A stretch of 12,093 nt of DNA, taken from assembly GCA_905215835.1 (NCBI GenBank), contig CAJMRR010000055.1, positions 1 through 12,093 on the forward strand, written 5' to 3'. This document shows, one piece after another, positions 1 through 6,881 of this stretch. Source of the DNA: an uncultured bacterium. Lineage in GTDB: Bacteria; Actinomycetota; Coriobacteriia; Coriobacteriales; Coriobacteriaceae. The position numbers and the translations under genes were made by a program. Below the pieces are notes generated by a model. The model ran no database searches, was not told the origin of the DNA, and was given only the letters and a program-made list of their open reading frames with translations. Positions within the stretch are counted from its first letter, which is position 1. Each line of letters begins with the position of its first letter.

Positions 1-814
1 TGGCACCCACCAGCGTGGGGCGACCGGTGTGCACGCGCTCGACGGCAAGCCACGAGACCATGCCCGCCGCGCTGGCCGTCACGGTGTTGAGGATGGCGAG
101 TGCCGCCACGGCGTCGGCCTTAAACTCGCTACCGCCGTTAAAACCAAACCAGCCAAACCAAAGCAGCCCGGCGCCCAGCGCCACAAACGGTACGTTATGC
201 GGACGATAGCTCACCATGCCAAAGCCACGACGACGGCCGAGCATCAAGCAGAGAATCAGGCCCGTCAGACCGGACGAAATGTGCACCACGTCGCCGCCGG
301 CAAAGTCGAGTGCGCCGATGATGTCGCCGATAAAGGAGCCATCGCCGCCCCAGACCATGTGGGCGAGCGGCGCATAGACCACAAGCAGCCAAATGCCCAG
401 GAAGGCCGCCATGGCACCAAACTTAACGCGGCCGGCCAGGCTGCCCGTGACGATAGCAGCCGTGATCATGGCAAATGCCATCTGGAAGGCGATGTTGATG
501 ATCTGAGGGTAGACGGCACCGTCCGTAGCATTGCCCTCGGCCGCCTGCAGTACCTGGTTGAGCACCGGCAGGCACAGCAGCTGGTCAAGGCCTCCAATAA
601 GCGGGCTGGAACCGTCGCCGCCGTAGGCCAGTGACCAGCCGGCAACAATCCACAGCACACCGACCAGGCCAATGGCGCCAAAGCACATAAGCATGGTGTT
701 GATGACATTTTTGCGCCTGGACAGGCCGCCATAGAAAAACGCCAGACCCGGTGTCATTAAAAACACGAGCATGGTGCAGATGAGCATAAACGTTGTCGAT
801 CCCGTATCGTACAT
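1..814 (-). CDS. amt: Ammonium transporter Amt (partial, C-terminus outside window)
   Basis: Integral membrane channel of the Amt/MEP/Rh family that conducts ammonium or ammonia across the cytoplasmic membrane. The first 271 residues are present and the frame is still open at the left edge. Family landmarks are clear: the N-terminal block MTPGLAFFYGGLSRRKNV (residues 20-37), the pore block INIAFQMAFAMITAA (106-120) with the Phe-gate region, YAPLAHMVWGG (147-157), and GGDVVHISSGLTGL (173-186), where His178 is the first of the twin pore histidines. FGWFGFNGGSE (220-230) and the RPTLVGA block near the edge are also typical. The second pore histidine would lie outside the window. The start at 814 has a GGGGAG ribosome site just upstream. 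It is the last gene seen in a minus-strand run, but a 198-nt gap suggests its own promoter. A PII gene (glnK) often follows amt; that cannot be checked here. Confidence 0.96.
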   Translation of the reverse strand, partial: MYDTGSTTFMLICTMLVFLMTPGLAFFYGGLSRRKNVINTMLMCFGAIGLVGVLWIVAGWSLAYGGDGSSPLIGGLDQLLCLPVLNQVLQAAEGNATDGAVYPQIINIAFQMAFAMITAAIVTGSLAGRVKFGAMAAFLGIWLLVVYAPLAHMVWGGDGSFIGDIIGALDFAGGDVVHISSGLTGLILCLMLGRRRGFGMVSYRPHNVPFVALGAGLLWFGWFGFNGGSEFKADAVAALAILNTVTASAAGMVSWLAVERVHTGRPTLVGA

Positions 815-916
815 TCGCTCCCCCTTGATCGCATGAACGTTGTCGGCGCCCATAATGCGGCCGAGGGGCAACTGGTGTAGACCAGATACGGCGTTGTTAA
901 ACGCTGCGTTGTCGAA

Positions 917-945
917 TGGAAACGGTGCCGCAATCTTGGAAACGG
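917..945. repeat. Short direct repeat upstream of amt
   Basis: TGGAAACGG occurs at 917-925 and again at 937-945, exactly 20 bp apart, and the similarity continues for a few bases (GTGC versus GCGC). The pair lies about 100-130 nt upstream of the amt start, in the 198-base gap 815-1012. A spacing of two helical turns would suit a dimeric regulator, but no regulator is known from this sequence. No convincing -35/-10 pair could be fixed in the gap. Confidence 0.4.
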
Positions 946-1012
946 CGCGGCAACGGACGCGAAACGAACGGGAAATACGCGAGCAAGGAAGCCGTGAGCG
1001 CGCCCGTCCCGG

Positions 1013-2032
1013 CTAGCGGCGGAACAGCTCGCGGGCTCGGTCGCGGAGGTCGGTAGCTCGAATGACACCTTCGTAGCGATTGATGCGCAGACGCGGGAAG
1101 GCGTTAAAGAAGCGTAGGTCGCGGCGGCTGAGTGACACGCTCGGCACCGGACGGCTCATGCGTTTGTCGACAAGGCGACGACTGAGCGACGGACGCGGCA
1201 TGCTCGGCGCGGCATCGGCCACGCGGCGGGCAGCGAGCGCCAGGCCGCGAGCGCCGTCCGCGATAAACGTCGGCATCGAAGCCTTCTCGCGCAGGGCATC
1301 GAGCGTCGCGTCACCCAGCTCGGCCAGCCATGCGTTAACGGCACGGCTACGGATGTGCGTCTGTGTCACCGAGTCAATCGTCGATTCGGGAATGCGCTCG
1401 AGCATTGAGTCCGAGGCATCGGCAAGCGACTCGTTGATGCGGTCGGCAAGGTCGGCGCGCACACGCTCCAGCTGATCGGACAGGCGGCGCCAGCTGGCCA
1501 AAGAGCACACCGCGTCGACCATCATCGCGACCGCGACGATAAAGGCGGACAACCGCACAATCAGCACCGGCAGATGGCCAAGCAGCCCCAGCAATGCCGG
1601 CTCCACTAAACGGCAAATGCACAACGCACCCAGGCCAAACGCGCAGGCCCAGTACAGGCAGATGCGCCCGTGCAGGTTAAACGGCAGATGCGAATAGTCC
1701 CAAAAGCGAGCGCCCGTTGTTTTTTCCAACAGCACGCCCACACTGTACTCAATCACGCTGCATACGAGCGCCGCAGCGACAAACTGGCTCGACGCGTCAG
1801 GAATTCCGCGCAACAGCAGCCAGCAGGCAATGCCGCCCGCGCCATAGATGGGGCAGCACGGTCCCAGCAAAAAGCCGCTGTTGGCAAAGCGCCCGTGGTT
1901 GAGCATGGCGCAGACTGTCGATTCCCATGCCCAGCCGCAAAACCCGTAGAAGGCAAACGAGAGCACCAGCGCCGAGAGCGGGCAGGCGGCAAGCGTCGTG
2001 CCGTCAAATGCCATGTCGATCGCGGTTCCCAC
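1013..2032 (-). CDS. CmpB-type putative ABC transporter permease family membrane protein (PF06541-like)
   Basis: A 339-residue protein whose first half matches the family named 'putative ABC-transporter type IV/CmpB'; its biochemical role is poorly defined. About five hydrophobic segments are visible (roughly residues 15-35, 54-75, 83-103, 124-142 and 146-178). Family motifs are GWAWES (33-38), GPCCPIYGAGG (57-67), EYSVGVLLEK (95-104), WDYS (111-114) and FNLHGRICL (118-126). Residues 180-339 form a charged, Arg/Ser-rich, mostly helical tail predicted to be cytoplasmic, which is long for the core family. The chosen start is GTG at 2032: AGGAGAGG lies 7 nt upstream, while the in-frame ATG at 2014 has a poorer site. 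Only three bases separate it from the upstream HD gene, so the two are probably cotranscribed and translationally coupled. The family call is solid; transporter function is not shown. Confidence 0.88.
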   Translation of the reverse strand: MGTAIDMAFDGTTLAACPLSALVLSFAFYGFCGWAWESTVCAMLNHGRFANSGFLLGPCCPIYGAGGIACWLLLRGIPDASSQFVAAALVCSVIEYSVGVLLEKTTGARFWDYSHLPFNLHGRICLYWACAFGLGALCICRLVEPALLGLLGHLPVLIVRLSAFIVAVAMMVDAVCSLASWRRLSDQLERVRADLADRINESLADASDSMLERIPESTIDSVTQTHIRSRAVNAWLAELGDATLDALREKASMPTFIADGARGLALAARRVADAAPSMPRPSLSRRLVDKRMSRPVPSVSLSRRDLRFFNAFPRLRINRYEGVIRATDLRDRARELFRR

Positions 2033-2035
2033 CGT

Positions 2036-2572
2036 CTACCCTCTCCTCTTTTCACTCGATTCGCTGTTCACGCCATCGTCCGCCTCGTCCTTGCGCGGCA
2101 GACGACCGGCGACCGTCTCGCACAGCGCGCACCATTTATCCGCCAGGCACACAATCCATGCCTCGCGACACGTCGGCGGCACCGGTACCAGCGGAAACAT
2201 ATGGCGCGCGATGATATTCCGCTCGCGCGGCGTCAGCTCAAAATCCTCTTCGGCACGTGCCAGGGCAAAAAATGGATGCCGAAATCCGTGTAGACGATGG
2301 CTCGGATCGGGATCGTGCCAATCGTAGAGAAAGTAATCGTGCAGCAGGGCCCCGCGCAGCAGCGAGGCGCGGTCGACCGAAACACCAACACGGTCAAGAC
2401 GCTCGGCAAAGGACAGGCTCGCCCGCGCCACCGAAATCACATGCGCATACACCGTCACGTCGCCATGCTGGATAAACTCGCGCGTCAGGTCCAGACGGCC
2501 CGCCTGTGCCAGTTGACGGGCAGCATGGTCTACTTCGCGCGCGATTTTCTCGGCACGAACGGCATCGGACAT
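2036..2572 (-). CDS. HD-domain protein (putative phosphohydrolase)
   Basis: A 178-residue soluble protein of the HD metal-dependent phosphohydrolase superfamily. The likely metal ligands are visible: His44 (VYAHV), His78-Asp79 (GALLHDYFLYDWH) and Asp144 (CLADK), with the subfamily block HGFRHPFFAL (95-104) and the helix ERNIIARHMFPL (117-128). Related small proteins are usually annotated as HD family hydrolases of unknown substrate; a nucleotide or other phosphate ester is plausible. The frame is open to 2644, but ATG 2572 was chosen because AAGGAGG sits 4 nt upstream, inside the longer version's coding region. It is the first gene of a minus-strand pair with the CmpB-type membrane gene, 3 nt apart, suggesting a functional link. 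Residues 160-178 are a charged, probably disordered tail. Confidence 0.9.
   Translation of the reverse strand: MSDAVRAEKIAREVDHAARQLAQAGRLDLTREFIQHGDVTVYAHVISVARASLSFAERLDRVGVSVDRASLLRGALLHDYFLYDWHDPDPSHRLHGFRHPFFALARAEEDFELTPRERNIIARHMFPLVPVPPTCREAWIVCLADKWCALCETVAGRLPRKDEADDGVNSESSEKRRG
2040..2047 (-). promoter_or_regulatory. Shine-Dalgarno site deciding the GTG start of the CmpB-type gene
   Basis: On the minus strand AGGAGAGG ends 7 nt before the GTG at 2032 and overlaps the last codons and stop of the HD gene. This supports the GTG over the internal ATG at 2014 and implies translational coupling. Confidence 0.65.
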
Positions 2573-2800
2573 GCTGCCTCCTTCCAGCGGCTCACGGCGG
2601 CAAGCCACGGCCTGTGCACAATCGATAAAAACATCATGGAACACATCAGTATGGCATCGGACAAAACGTTTTGCCCCACCAGTTGGCGAATTACCGCGCC
2701 GCCGTCACATATCAAACGCCAAAATGTGCGAGACTGTCTTGTGCAATTGTGTCGGCCGAGGGAGCGCCGGCGCTCGATTCGCATGGAGTAACCCACAACG
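2573..2800. other. Divergent intergenic region between the HD gene and the Dxs-like gene
   Basis: These 228 bases must hold the promoters of both divergent units. The only recognisable candidate is a weak plus-strand pair, TTGGCG (2683-2688) and CATATC (2708-2713), with a 19-nt spacer, which is too poor to call. No convincing operator or RNA structure was seen. Confidence 0.4.
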
Positions 2801-4582
2801 ATGCTGCTTACGCAAACGACAACGCCCGAGGACGTCAAGGCTCTCGACCGCGCCGAGCTTCCGCTGCTCTGCGGCGAGATCCGTCAGGCAATCCTCGAAA
2901 GCTCCGCCGCCGTCGGCGGGCACGTTGCCCCCAACCTGGGCGTCGTTGAGCTTACGGTCGCGCTCCATCGCGTGTTTAACTCCCCTATCGACAAGATTGT
3001 CTTTGACGTTTCGCACCAGACCTACGCCCATAAGGCGCTGACTGGGCGTGCGTATACCTATATCGATCCGAAGCGCTTTGGCGAGGCCTCTGGCTTTGCC
3101 AATCCCGACGAGTCCGAGCATGACCTGTTCGCCATGGGGCATACCTCGACCTCGGTGAGCTTGGGCTGCGGCCTTGCCCACGCGCGCGACCTGGCGGGCG
3201 ATGCGTACAACGTCATCACCATCATTGGCGACGGCTCGCTTTCGGGCGGCTTGGCGTTTGAGGGCTTTAACAATGCCGCCGAACTCGATAGCAACCTGAT
3301 CATCATCGTCAACGATAACGACCAGTCCATTGCCGAGAACCATGGCGGCCTCTATCGCAATCTGGCCGAGCTGCGCGCCAGCAACGGCACCTGTGAGCGC
3401 AACGTTTTCCGCGCGCTGGGGCTCGACTATCGCTACCTGGACGCCGGTAACGATGTATTGGCCCTCGTCGACGCGCTGCAGGAACTGCGCAATATCGATC
3501 ATCCCATCGTGCTCCATGTCTCCACCGCCAAGGGCAAGGGCTTTGAGCCGGCCCAGAGCGACCCGGAACGCTGGCACCACGTGGGTCCGTTTGACATGGC
3601 GACTGGGCGCAAGCTCTGCCCGGGCCATCCGAGCGAGCCCGCACCGCGCACCTATGCCGATATTACGGGCGAGGCGCTCAGCACCGCCATCGAGCGCGAT
3701 TCGCAGGTCGTGGGCATCACGGCCGCCACGCCCTACATCATGGGCTTTACACCCGAGCTTCGCGCTGCGGCAGGTAAGCAGTTTGTCGACGTGGGCATTG
3801 CCGAGGAGCACGCCGTAACTTTTGCCACCGCGCTTGCGCGCTCGGGCGCCAAGCCAGTCTTTGGTGTGTACGGCACGTTTTTGCAGCGCGCCTACGACGA
3901 GCTGTGGCACGACCTGTGCCTCAACGATGCCCCCGCAACCATCTTGGTGTTTGGCGCGTCGATCTTTGGCACCACATCCGAGACGCACCTCTCGTTCTTT
4001 GATATTTCCATGCTGGGCGCTCTTCCCAACATGCGCTACTTGGCGCCGGCCTGCATGGAGGAATACCTGTCCATGCTGAGCTGGTCGCTCGACCACCGCG
4101 AGCATCCCGTGGCGATCCGCGTACCGGGCATTGGCCTGGTTAGCCGCCCCGATTTGGCGCCCGCCGAGGACACCGACTACAGCGCCGTTCGCTACAACGT
4201 GGTGCGCCAGGGCCGCGACGTTGCCGTGCTCGCGCTCGGCGATTTCTTTGAGCTAGGCGAGCGTGTGGCAAACCGCTTGGCCGCCGAGTACGGTATCGAA
4301 GCCACGCTCGTCAACCCGCGCTTCGCAACCGAGCTCGACCGCGAGTTCCTCGACAGCCTTGCCGCCGAGCATCGCGTCGTCGTCACCCTCGAGGACGGCA
4401 TCTTGGACGGCGGCTGGGGCGAGCGCGTGGCATGTTATCTGGCCTGCACGCCGCTGCGCACGCGCACCTTCGGCATCGCCAAGGGCTTCCCCGACCGCTA
4501 CGACCCCGACGAGTTGCTCGCGCAGAATGGCATGACGGTCGAGAACATGGCCGCCGAAGCCGTAAGGCTACTCAACGAGTAA
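2801..4582 (+). CDS. Dxs-like thiamine-diphosphate enzyme with altered substrate pocket
   Basis: A 593-residue protein with the full Dxs/transketolase-type layout: N-terminal ThDP-binding domain (about 1-270), pyrimidine-binding domain (about 285-445) and C-terminal transketolase domain (about 460-590). ThDP features are present: His41, His72 (VSHQTYAHK), His114 (GHTSTS), the GDG...NDN cofactor motif (143-145, 171-173) and catalytic Glu335 in VGIAEEHAV. Canonical Dxs converts pyruvate and glyceraldehyde 3-phosphate to DXP for isoprenoid, thiamine and pyridoxal synthesis. Here, by an ungapped offset of 35 to remembered E. coli numbering, Arg420 and Arg478 (phosphate binding) become Gly385 and Gly443, and Asp427 becomes Thr392, while His431 is kept as His396 and Tyr392 as Tyr357. 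The protein is also somewhat shorter than the usual 620-640 residues. Automated annotation would call it dxs; a paralogue with another aldehyde acceptor is likelier. The start is the first ATG after an in-frame TAA at 2789; GGAG lies 12 nt upstream. Confidence 0.9.
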   Translation: MLLTQTTTPEDVKALDRAELPLLCGEIRQAILESSAAVGGHVAPNLGVVELTVALHRVFNSPIDKIVFDVSHQTYAHKALTGRAYTYIDPKRFGEASGFANPDESEHDLFAMGHTSTSVSLGCGLAHARDLAGDAYNVITIIGDGSLSGGLAFEGFNNAAELDSNLIIIVNDNDQSIAENHGGLYRNLAELRASNGTCERNVFRALGLDYRYLDAGNDVLALVDALQELRNIDHPIVLHVSTAKGKGFEPAQSDPERWHHVGPFDMATGRKLCPGHPSEPAPRTYADITGEALSTAIERDSQVVGITAATPYIMGFTPELRAAAGKQFVDVGIAEEHAVTFATALARSGAKPVFGVYGTFLQRAYDELWHDLCLNDAPATILVFGASIFGTTSETHLSFFDISMLGALPNMRYLAPACMEEYLSMLSWSLDHREHPVAIRVPGIGLVSRPDLAPAEDTDYSAVRYNVVRQGRDVAVLALGDFFELGERVANRLAAEYGIEATLVNPRFATELDREFLDSLAAEHRVVVTLEDGILDGGWGERVACYLACTPLRTRTFGIAKGFPDRYDPDELLAQNGMTVENMAAEAVRLLNE

Positions 4583-4583
4583 G

Positions 4584-4626
4584 AAAACCTCCGCAAGGGA
4601 AGCATCCCTGCGGAGGTTTTTATTTT
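4584..4626 (+). terminator. Rho-independent terminator after the Dxs-like gene
   Basis: AACCTCCGCA and TGCGGAGGTT pair, with a further GGGA/TCCC inside, then a T-rich tract TTTTTATTTT. It begins one base after the TAA stop, so the Dxs-like gene is probably a single-gene transcript. Confidence 0.92.
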
Positions 4627-4638
4627 CACAGCTCAATT

Positions 4639-4695
4639 ATCTCAATCTGTAACATCTAGAGCCCGAATTCCCGTCTAACTGTTACAGATCTAGAT
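4639..4695. repeat. Palindromic element A (CTGTAACA arms)
   Basis: The left arm ATCTCAATCTGTAACA (4639-4654) and right arm TGTTACAGATCTAGAT (4680-4695) are inverted repeats matching at 14 of 16 positions, separated by 25 nt. The arms are nearly identical to those of element B, 21 nt further on. There is no T-tract and no coding potential. It looks like a dispersed intergenic palindrome (REP/MITE-like) or a paired binding site. Confidence 0.72.
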
Positions 4696-4715
4696 AAGAC
4701 GTCTTAGTCCCAGAC

Positions 4716-4780
4716 CTTTGTCTCAATCTGTAACAGATAGAGACCTTTTGGCCCTCCAGATGTTACAGATCGAGACAAAG
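4716..4780. repeat. Palindromic element B (CTGTAACA arms)
   Basis: The left arm CTTTGTCTCAATCTGTAACA (4716-4735) and right arm TGTTACAGATCGAGACAAAG (4761-4780) are inverted repeats matching at 19 of 20 positions, with a 25-nt centre, the same as element A. The centre sequences of A and B differ although the arms agree, which suggests selection or recent copying of the arms. Confidence 0.75.
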
Positions 4781-4808
4781 CAGCGAGGCAGGCCGCCACA
4801 TCTGGAAG

Positions 4809-4845
4809 AACCACCACAAAGGTGCCTGTCCCCTTTGTGGTGGTT
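4809..4845. repeat. REP-like hairpin 1, CCTGTCCC in loop region
   Basis: AACCACCACAAAGG (4809-4822) and CCTTTGTGGTGGTT (4832-4845) are a perfect 14-bp inverted repeat around a 9-nt loop. The octamer CCTGTCCC (4825-4832) fills most of the loop and the first arm base. It recurs in the loop of the hairpin at 4938-4972, whose stem is different. T residues follow on the plus strand, so weak terminator activity is possible. Confidence 0.75.
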
Positions 4846-4937
4846 TTCGTTGTCGCCATTATAGCGACCGCTGTGAGCGATCATGCCGTCTTCAAAGCGC
4901 ATTCTCAGCTGCAATATTCGGCGTTTTCCCAGATAAA

Positions 4938-4972
4938 ACCTGCCAAAATAAACCTGTCCCTTTTTGGTAGGT
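4938..4972. repeat. REP-like hairpin 2, CCTGTCCC in loop
   Basis: ACCTGCCAAAA (4938-4948) pairs with TTTTGGTAGGT (4962-4972), 11 bp with one G-T pair, around a 13-nt loop containing CCTGTCCC (4953-4960). It has the same loop octamer and orientation as hairpin 1 but an unrelated stem. It lies 43 nt upstream of the importer promoter's -35 box. Confidence 0.68.
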
Positions 4973-5014
4973 AGAATTACCCATAAGGCAAGTATGTTTC
5001 TGAGTTATTTCGTG

Positions 5015-5044
5015 TTGACCCATTTGAGCGCGATAGGGTATAAC
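5015..5044 (+). promoter_or_regulatory. Predicted sigma-70-type promoter of the importer operon
   Basis: The -35 box TTGACC (5015-5020) and -10 box TATAAC (5039-5044), each 5 of 6 to consensus, are separated by 18 nt. Transcription would start near 5051, giving a leader of about 37 nt before the ATG at 5088. This is the best promoter in the window. Confidence 0.75.
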
Positions 5045-5087
5045 TCTACTCAACCGCTAGGGATTTTATTGAGAAAGGTGTTCTACC

Positions 5088-6083
5088 ATGAGCAAGAACC
5101 TCTCCCAGCAGGTCGTTCTCGACCGCCGCGGCTTCGTTGCCGCCACCTTCGCAACCGTCGCCGGCCTTGGTCTTGCCGGCTGCTCCGACACCAGCGCCGA
5201 GGCCGACAAGGGTTCCGCCGCCGGCTCCTCCAAGGGCTCCGAGGATACCGAGGCTTCCACCACGCTCGACGCTAAGGCATTCGACAAGCTCGTCGACAAC
5301 GGCCCCAAGGCCGATGACGACGCCATCGCCGCCAGCACCTGGGCGACGGCCGTCAAGGACGCCGGCGTCTTTAAGATCGGTGGCGTTCAGACCTCCACGC
5401 TCTTCTCCCTCCTCAACGAGAAAGACGGCCAGACCCGCGGCTTCGATGCCGGCATCGCGCAGCTTCTGTCCAACTACATCTTGGGCGAGAACAAGGTCGA
5501 GATCACCCAGGTGACCTCGGACACGCGCGAGTCCGTCCTGCAGAACGGCCAGGTCGACGCCGTCTTTGCCACCTACACCATCACTGACGAGCGCAAGAAG
5601 CTCGTCTCCTTTGCCGGCCCCTACTACTACACCCAGCAGGCCATCCTGGTGCTCGCCGATAACGACGACATTAAGAGCGTCGACGACCTGGCCGACAAGA
5701 ACGTCGCCGTCCAGTCCGGCTCCAACGGCCCCGCCATCCTGGAGGAGTTCGCTCCCAAGGCCAGCCAGCAGGAGTTCAAGACCGACGAGGAAGCCCGTCA
5801 GGCACTCCAGCAGGGTCGCGTTGACGCCTATGTCATCGATAACAATATGCAGCAGAGCGCCCTGGTCCGCGAGCCCGGTAAGTATAAGATCGCCGGCAAG
5901 CCCTTCGGCAGCAAGGAGCCCTATGGCATCGGCCTGCCGCTCGATTCCGACGGTGTCGCCTTTGTCAACGACTTCCTTAAGAAGATCGAGGACGACGGCA
6001 CCTGGACCGAACTGTGGCAGATCTGCATCGGCGACCGCACGGGCGACACCAACGTTCCCGAGCTGCCCGAGATCGGCGCCTAG
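5088..6083 (+). CDS. Glutamate/polar amino-acid ABC transporter substrate-binding lipoprotein (GluB-like)
   Basis: A 331-residue extracytoplasmic solute-binding protein of family 3 (periplasmic-binding-like type II). The N-terminus has a twin-arginine-like stretch LDRRGFVAA (Arg13-Arg14), a hydrophobic core and the lipobox LAGC, so the mature protein would be a lipoprotein anchored at Cys32. A Ser/Ala/Asp-rich linker (about 33-65) precedes the binding domain. TSDTRESVLQNGQVDAVFATYTITDERKK (143-171 region) with FAGPYYYTQQA closely follows the pattern remembered for actinobacterial GluB glutamate receptors, and DAYVIDN is the usual second-lobe contact strand. Glutamate, glutamine or a gamma-glutamyl compound is the likely ligand. 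AAAGG lies 9-10 nt before the ATG. It is first in the operon, followed by an attenuator-like hairpin and then the permeases. The family is certain; the exact ligand is inferred. Confidence 0.94.
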   Translation: MSKNLSQQVVLDRRGFVAATFATVAGLGLAGCSDTSAEADKGSAAGSSKGSEDTEASTTLDAKAFDKLVDNGPKADDDAIAASTWATAVKDAGVFKIGGVQTSTLFSLLNEKDGQTRGFDAGIAQLLSNYILGENKVEITQVTSDTRESVLQNGQVDAVFATYTITDERKKLVSFAGPYYYTQQAILVLADNDDIKSVDDLADKNVAVQSGSNGPAILEEFAPKASQQEFKTDEEARQALQQGRVDAYVIDNNMQQSALVREPGKYKIAGKPFGSKEPYGIGLPLDSDGVAFVNDFLKKIEDDGTWTELWQICIGDRTGDTNVPELPEIGA

Positions 6084-6171
6084 GCAACGAGCCTGGTAAC
6101 GGCCGCAACGAAACCATATGGAAACGCACGATGCGCTTTATTGCGGTAAACTGTTTCCTCACAGAGTTGTC

Positions 6172-6201
6172 GGGGCTTCCGTACACACGGGAGCCCCTTT
6201 C
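6172..6201 (+). terminator. Intercistronic hairpin (attenuator/partial terminator)
   Basis: GGGGCTTCCGT (6172-6182) pairs with ACGGGAGCCCC (6187-6197), 11 bp with one G-T pair, with a 4-nt loop ACAC and then TTTCCTTATC. It sits between the binding-protein and permease genes. Such hairpins commonly let the binding protein be made in excess by partial termination or by protecting the upstream mRNA 3' end. Confidence 0.75.
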
Positions 6202-6221
6202 CTTATCGGCGGGAGGTCCGC

Positions 6222-6881
6222 ATGAGTCTCTCCGAACTCTGGTCGCTCTATGGCCAGAACTATATCGACGCGCTGCTAGCAACCTGGGGTATGACGCTTG
6301 AGTCGTTTGCCATCGCCATGGTGCTGGCCGTCGCCGTCACCGTGATGCGCGTGTCGCCGCTCAAGCCGTTGCGCGTCTTTGGCGACCTGTATGTCCAGGT
6401 CTTCCGTAACATCCCCGGCATCGCACTGCTCATCATCGTCGTCTATGCGCTGCCACCGCTCAAGGTCGTCCTGCCCTACCGCACCTGCGTTATCGCCGCC
6501 ACGGTCCTTTTGGGCTCGGCCTTTGGCTCCGAGAACTTTATGAGCGGCATCAACACCGTCGGCGTCGGCCAGGTGGAAGCAGCACGTTCGCTCGGCATGA
6601 GCTTTAACCGTATCCTCGCCAAGATCGTGATTCCGCAGGCGCTGCGCTCGAGCGTACTGCCCATGACCAACCTCTTTATCGCCGTCATGCTCACCACTGC
6701 GCTCGGCAGCCAGGTGCCACTTAAGCCGCAAGAGCTCACCGGCGTGGTGAGCTATATCAACACGCGCTCACTTGGCGGCGTCGCCGCGTTCTTTATCTCG
6801 GCGCTCGGCTACCTGGGCACAGCCTTTGTGGTGAGCCACATTGGCAACTACATCGATAAGAAGGTGAGGATCCTCCGATGA
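6222..6881 (+). CDS. Polar amino-acid ABC transporter permease, GluC-like
   Basis: A 219-residue inner-membrane permease of the HisM/GlnP class of the MetI-like superfamily. Hydrophobic segments lie near residues 20-42, 62-80, 88-102, 148-163 and 186-206. The cytoplasmic EAA loop that contacts the ATPase is GQVEAARSLGMSFNRILAKI (116-135), followed by IPQALR. The short RVSPLKPLR segment (43-51) and RNIPG (62-66) are typical of glutamate-type permeases. It would form a heterodimer with the next permease. GGGAGG lies 5 nt before the ATG. The last four bases, ATGA, overlap the start of the next gene, giving translational coupling. Confidence 0.93.
   Translation: MSLSELWSLYGQNYIDALLATWGMTLESFAIAMVLAVAVTVMRVSPLKPLRVFGDLYVQVFRNIPGIALLIIVVYALPPLKVVLPYRTCVIAATVLLGSAFGSENFMSGINTVGVGQVEAARSLGMSFNRILAKIVIPQALRSSVLPMTNLFIAVMLTTALGSQVPLKPQELTGVVSYINTRSLGGVAAFFISALGYLGTAFVVSHIGNYIDKKVRILR

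Noticed and set aside
2573..2644. Upstream extension of the HD protein to ATG 2644
   Set aside because: A strong AAGGAGG ribosome site lies within the extension just before ATG 2572, and the extra 24 residues show no family similarity.
2705..4105. A 466-codon open frame on the minus strand, antisense to the Dxs-like gene
   Set aside because: Its translation has no recognisable family and it mirrors a clear conserved enzyme on the plus strand; long antisense frames are expected from GC-rich third positions.
4723..4914. A 63-codon minus-strand frame in the repeat-rich interval
   Set aside because: It is built largely from palindromic element B and hairpin 1, has no ribosome site of note and no family features.
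4627..5014. Possible CRISPR array or riboswitch in the repeat-rich interval
   Set aside because: The repeats are inverted pairs rather than regularly spaced direct repeats with unique spacers, and no known riboswitch core was recognised.
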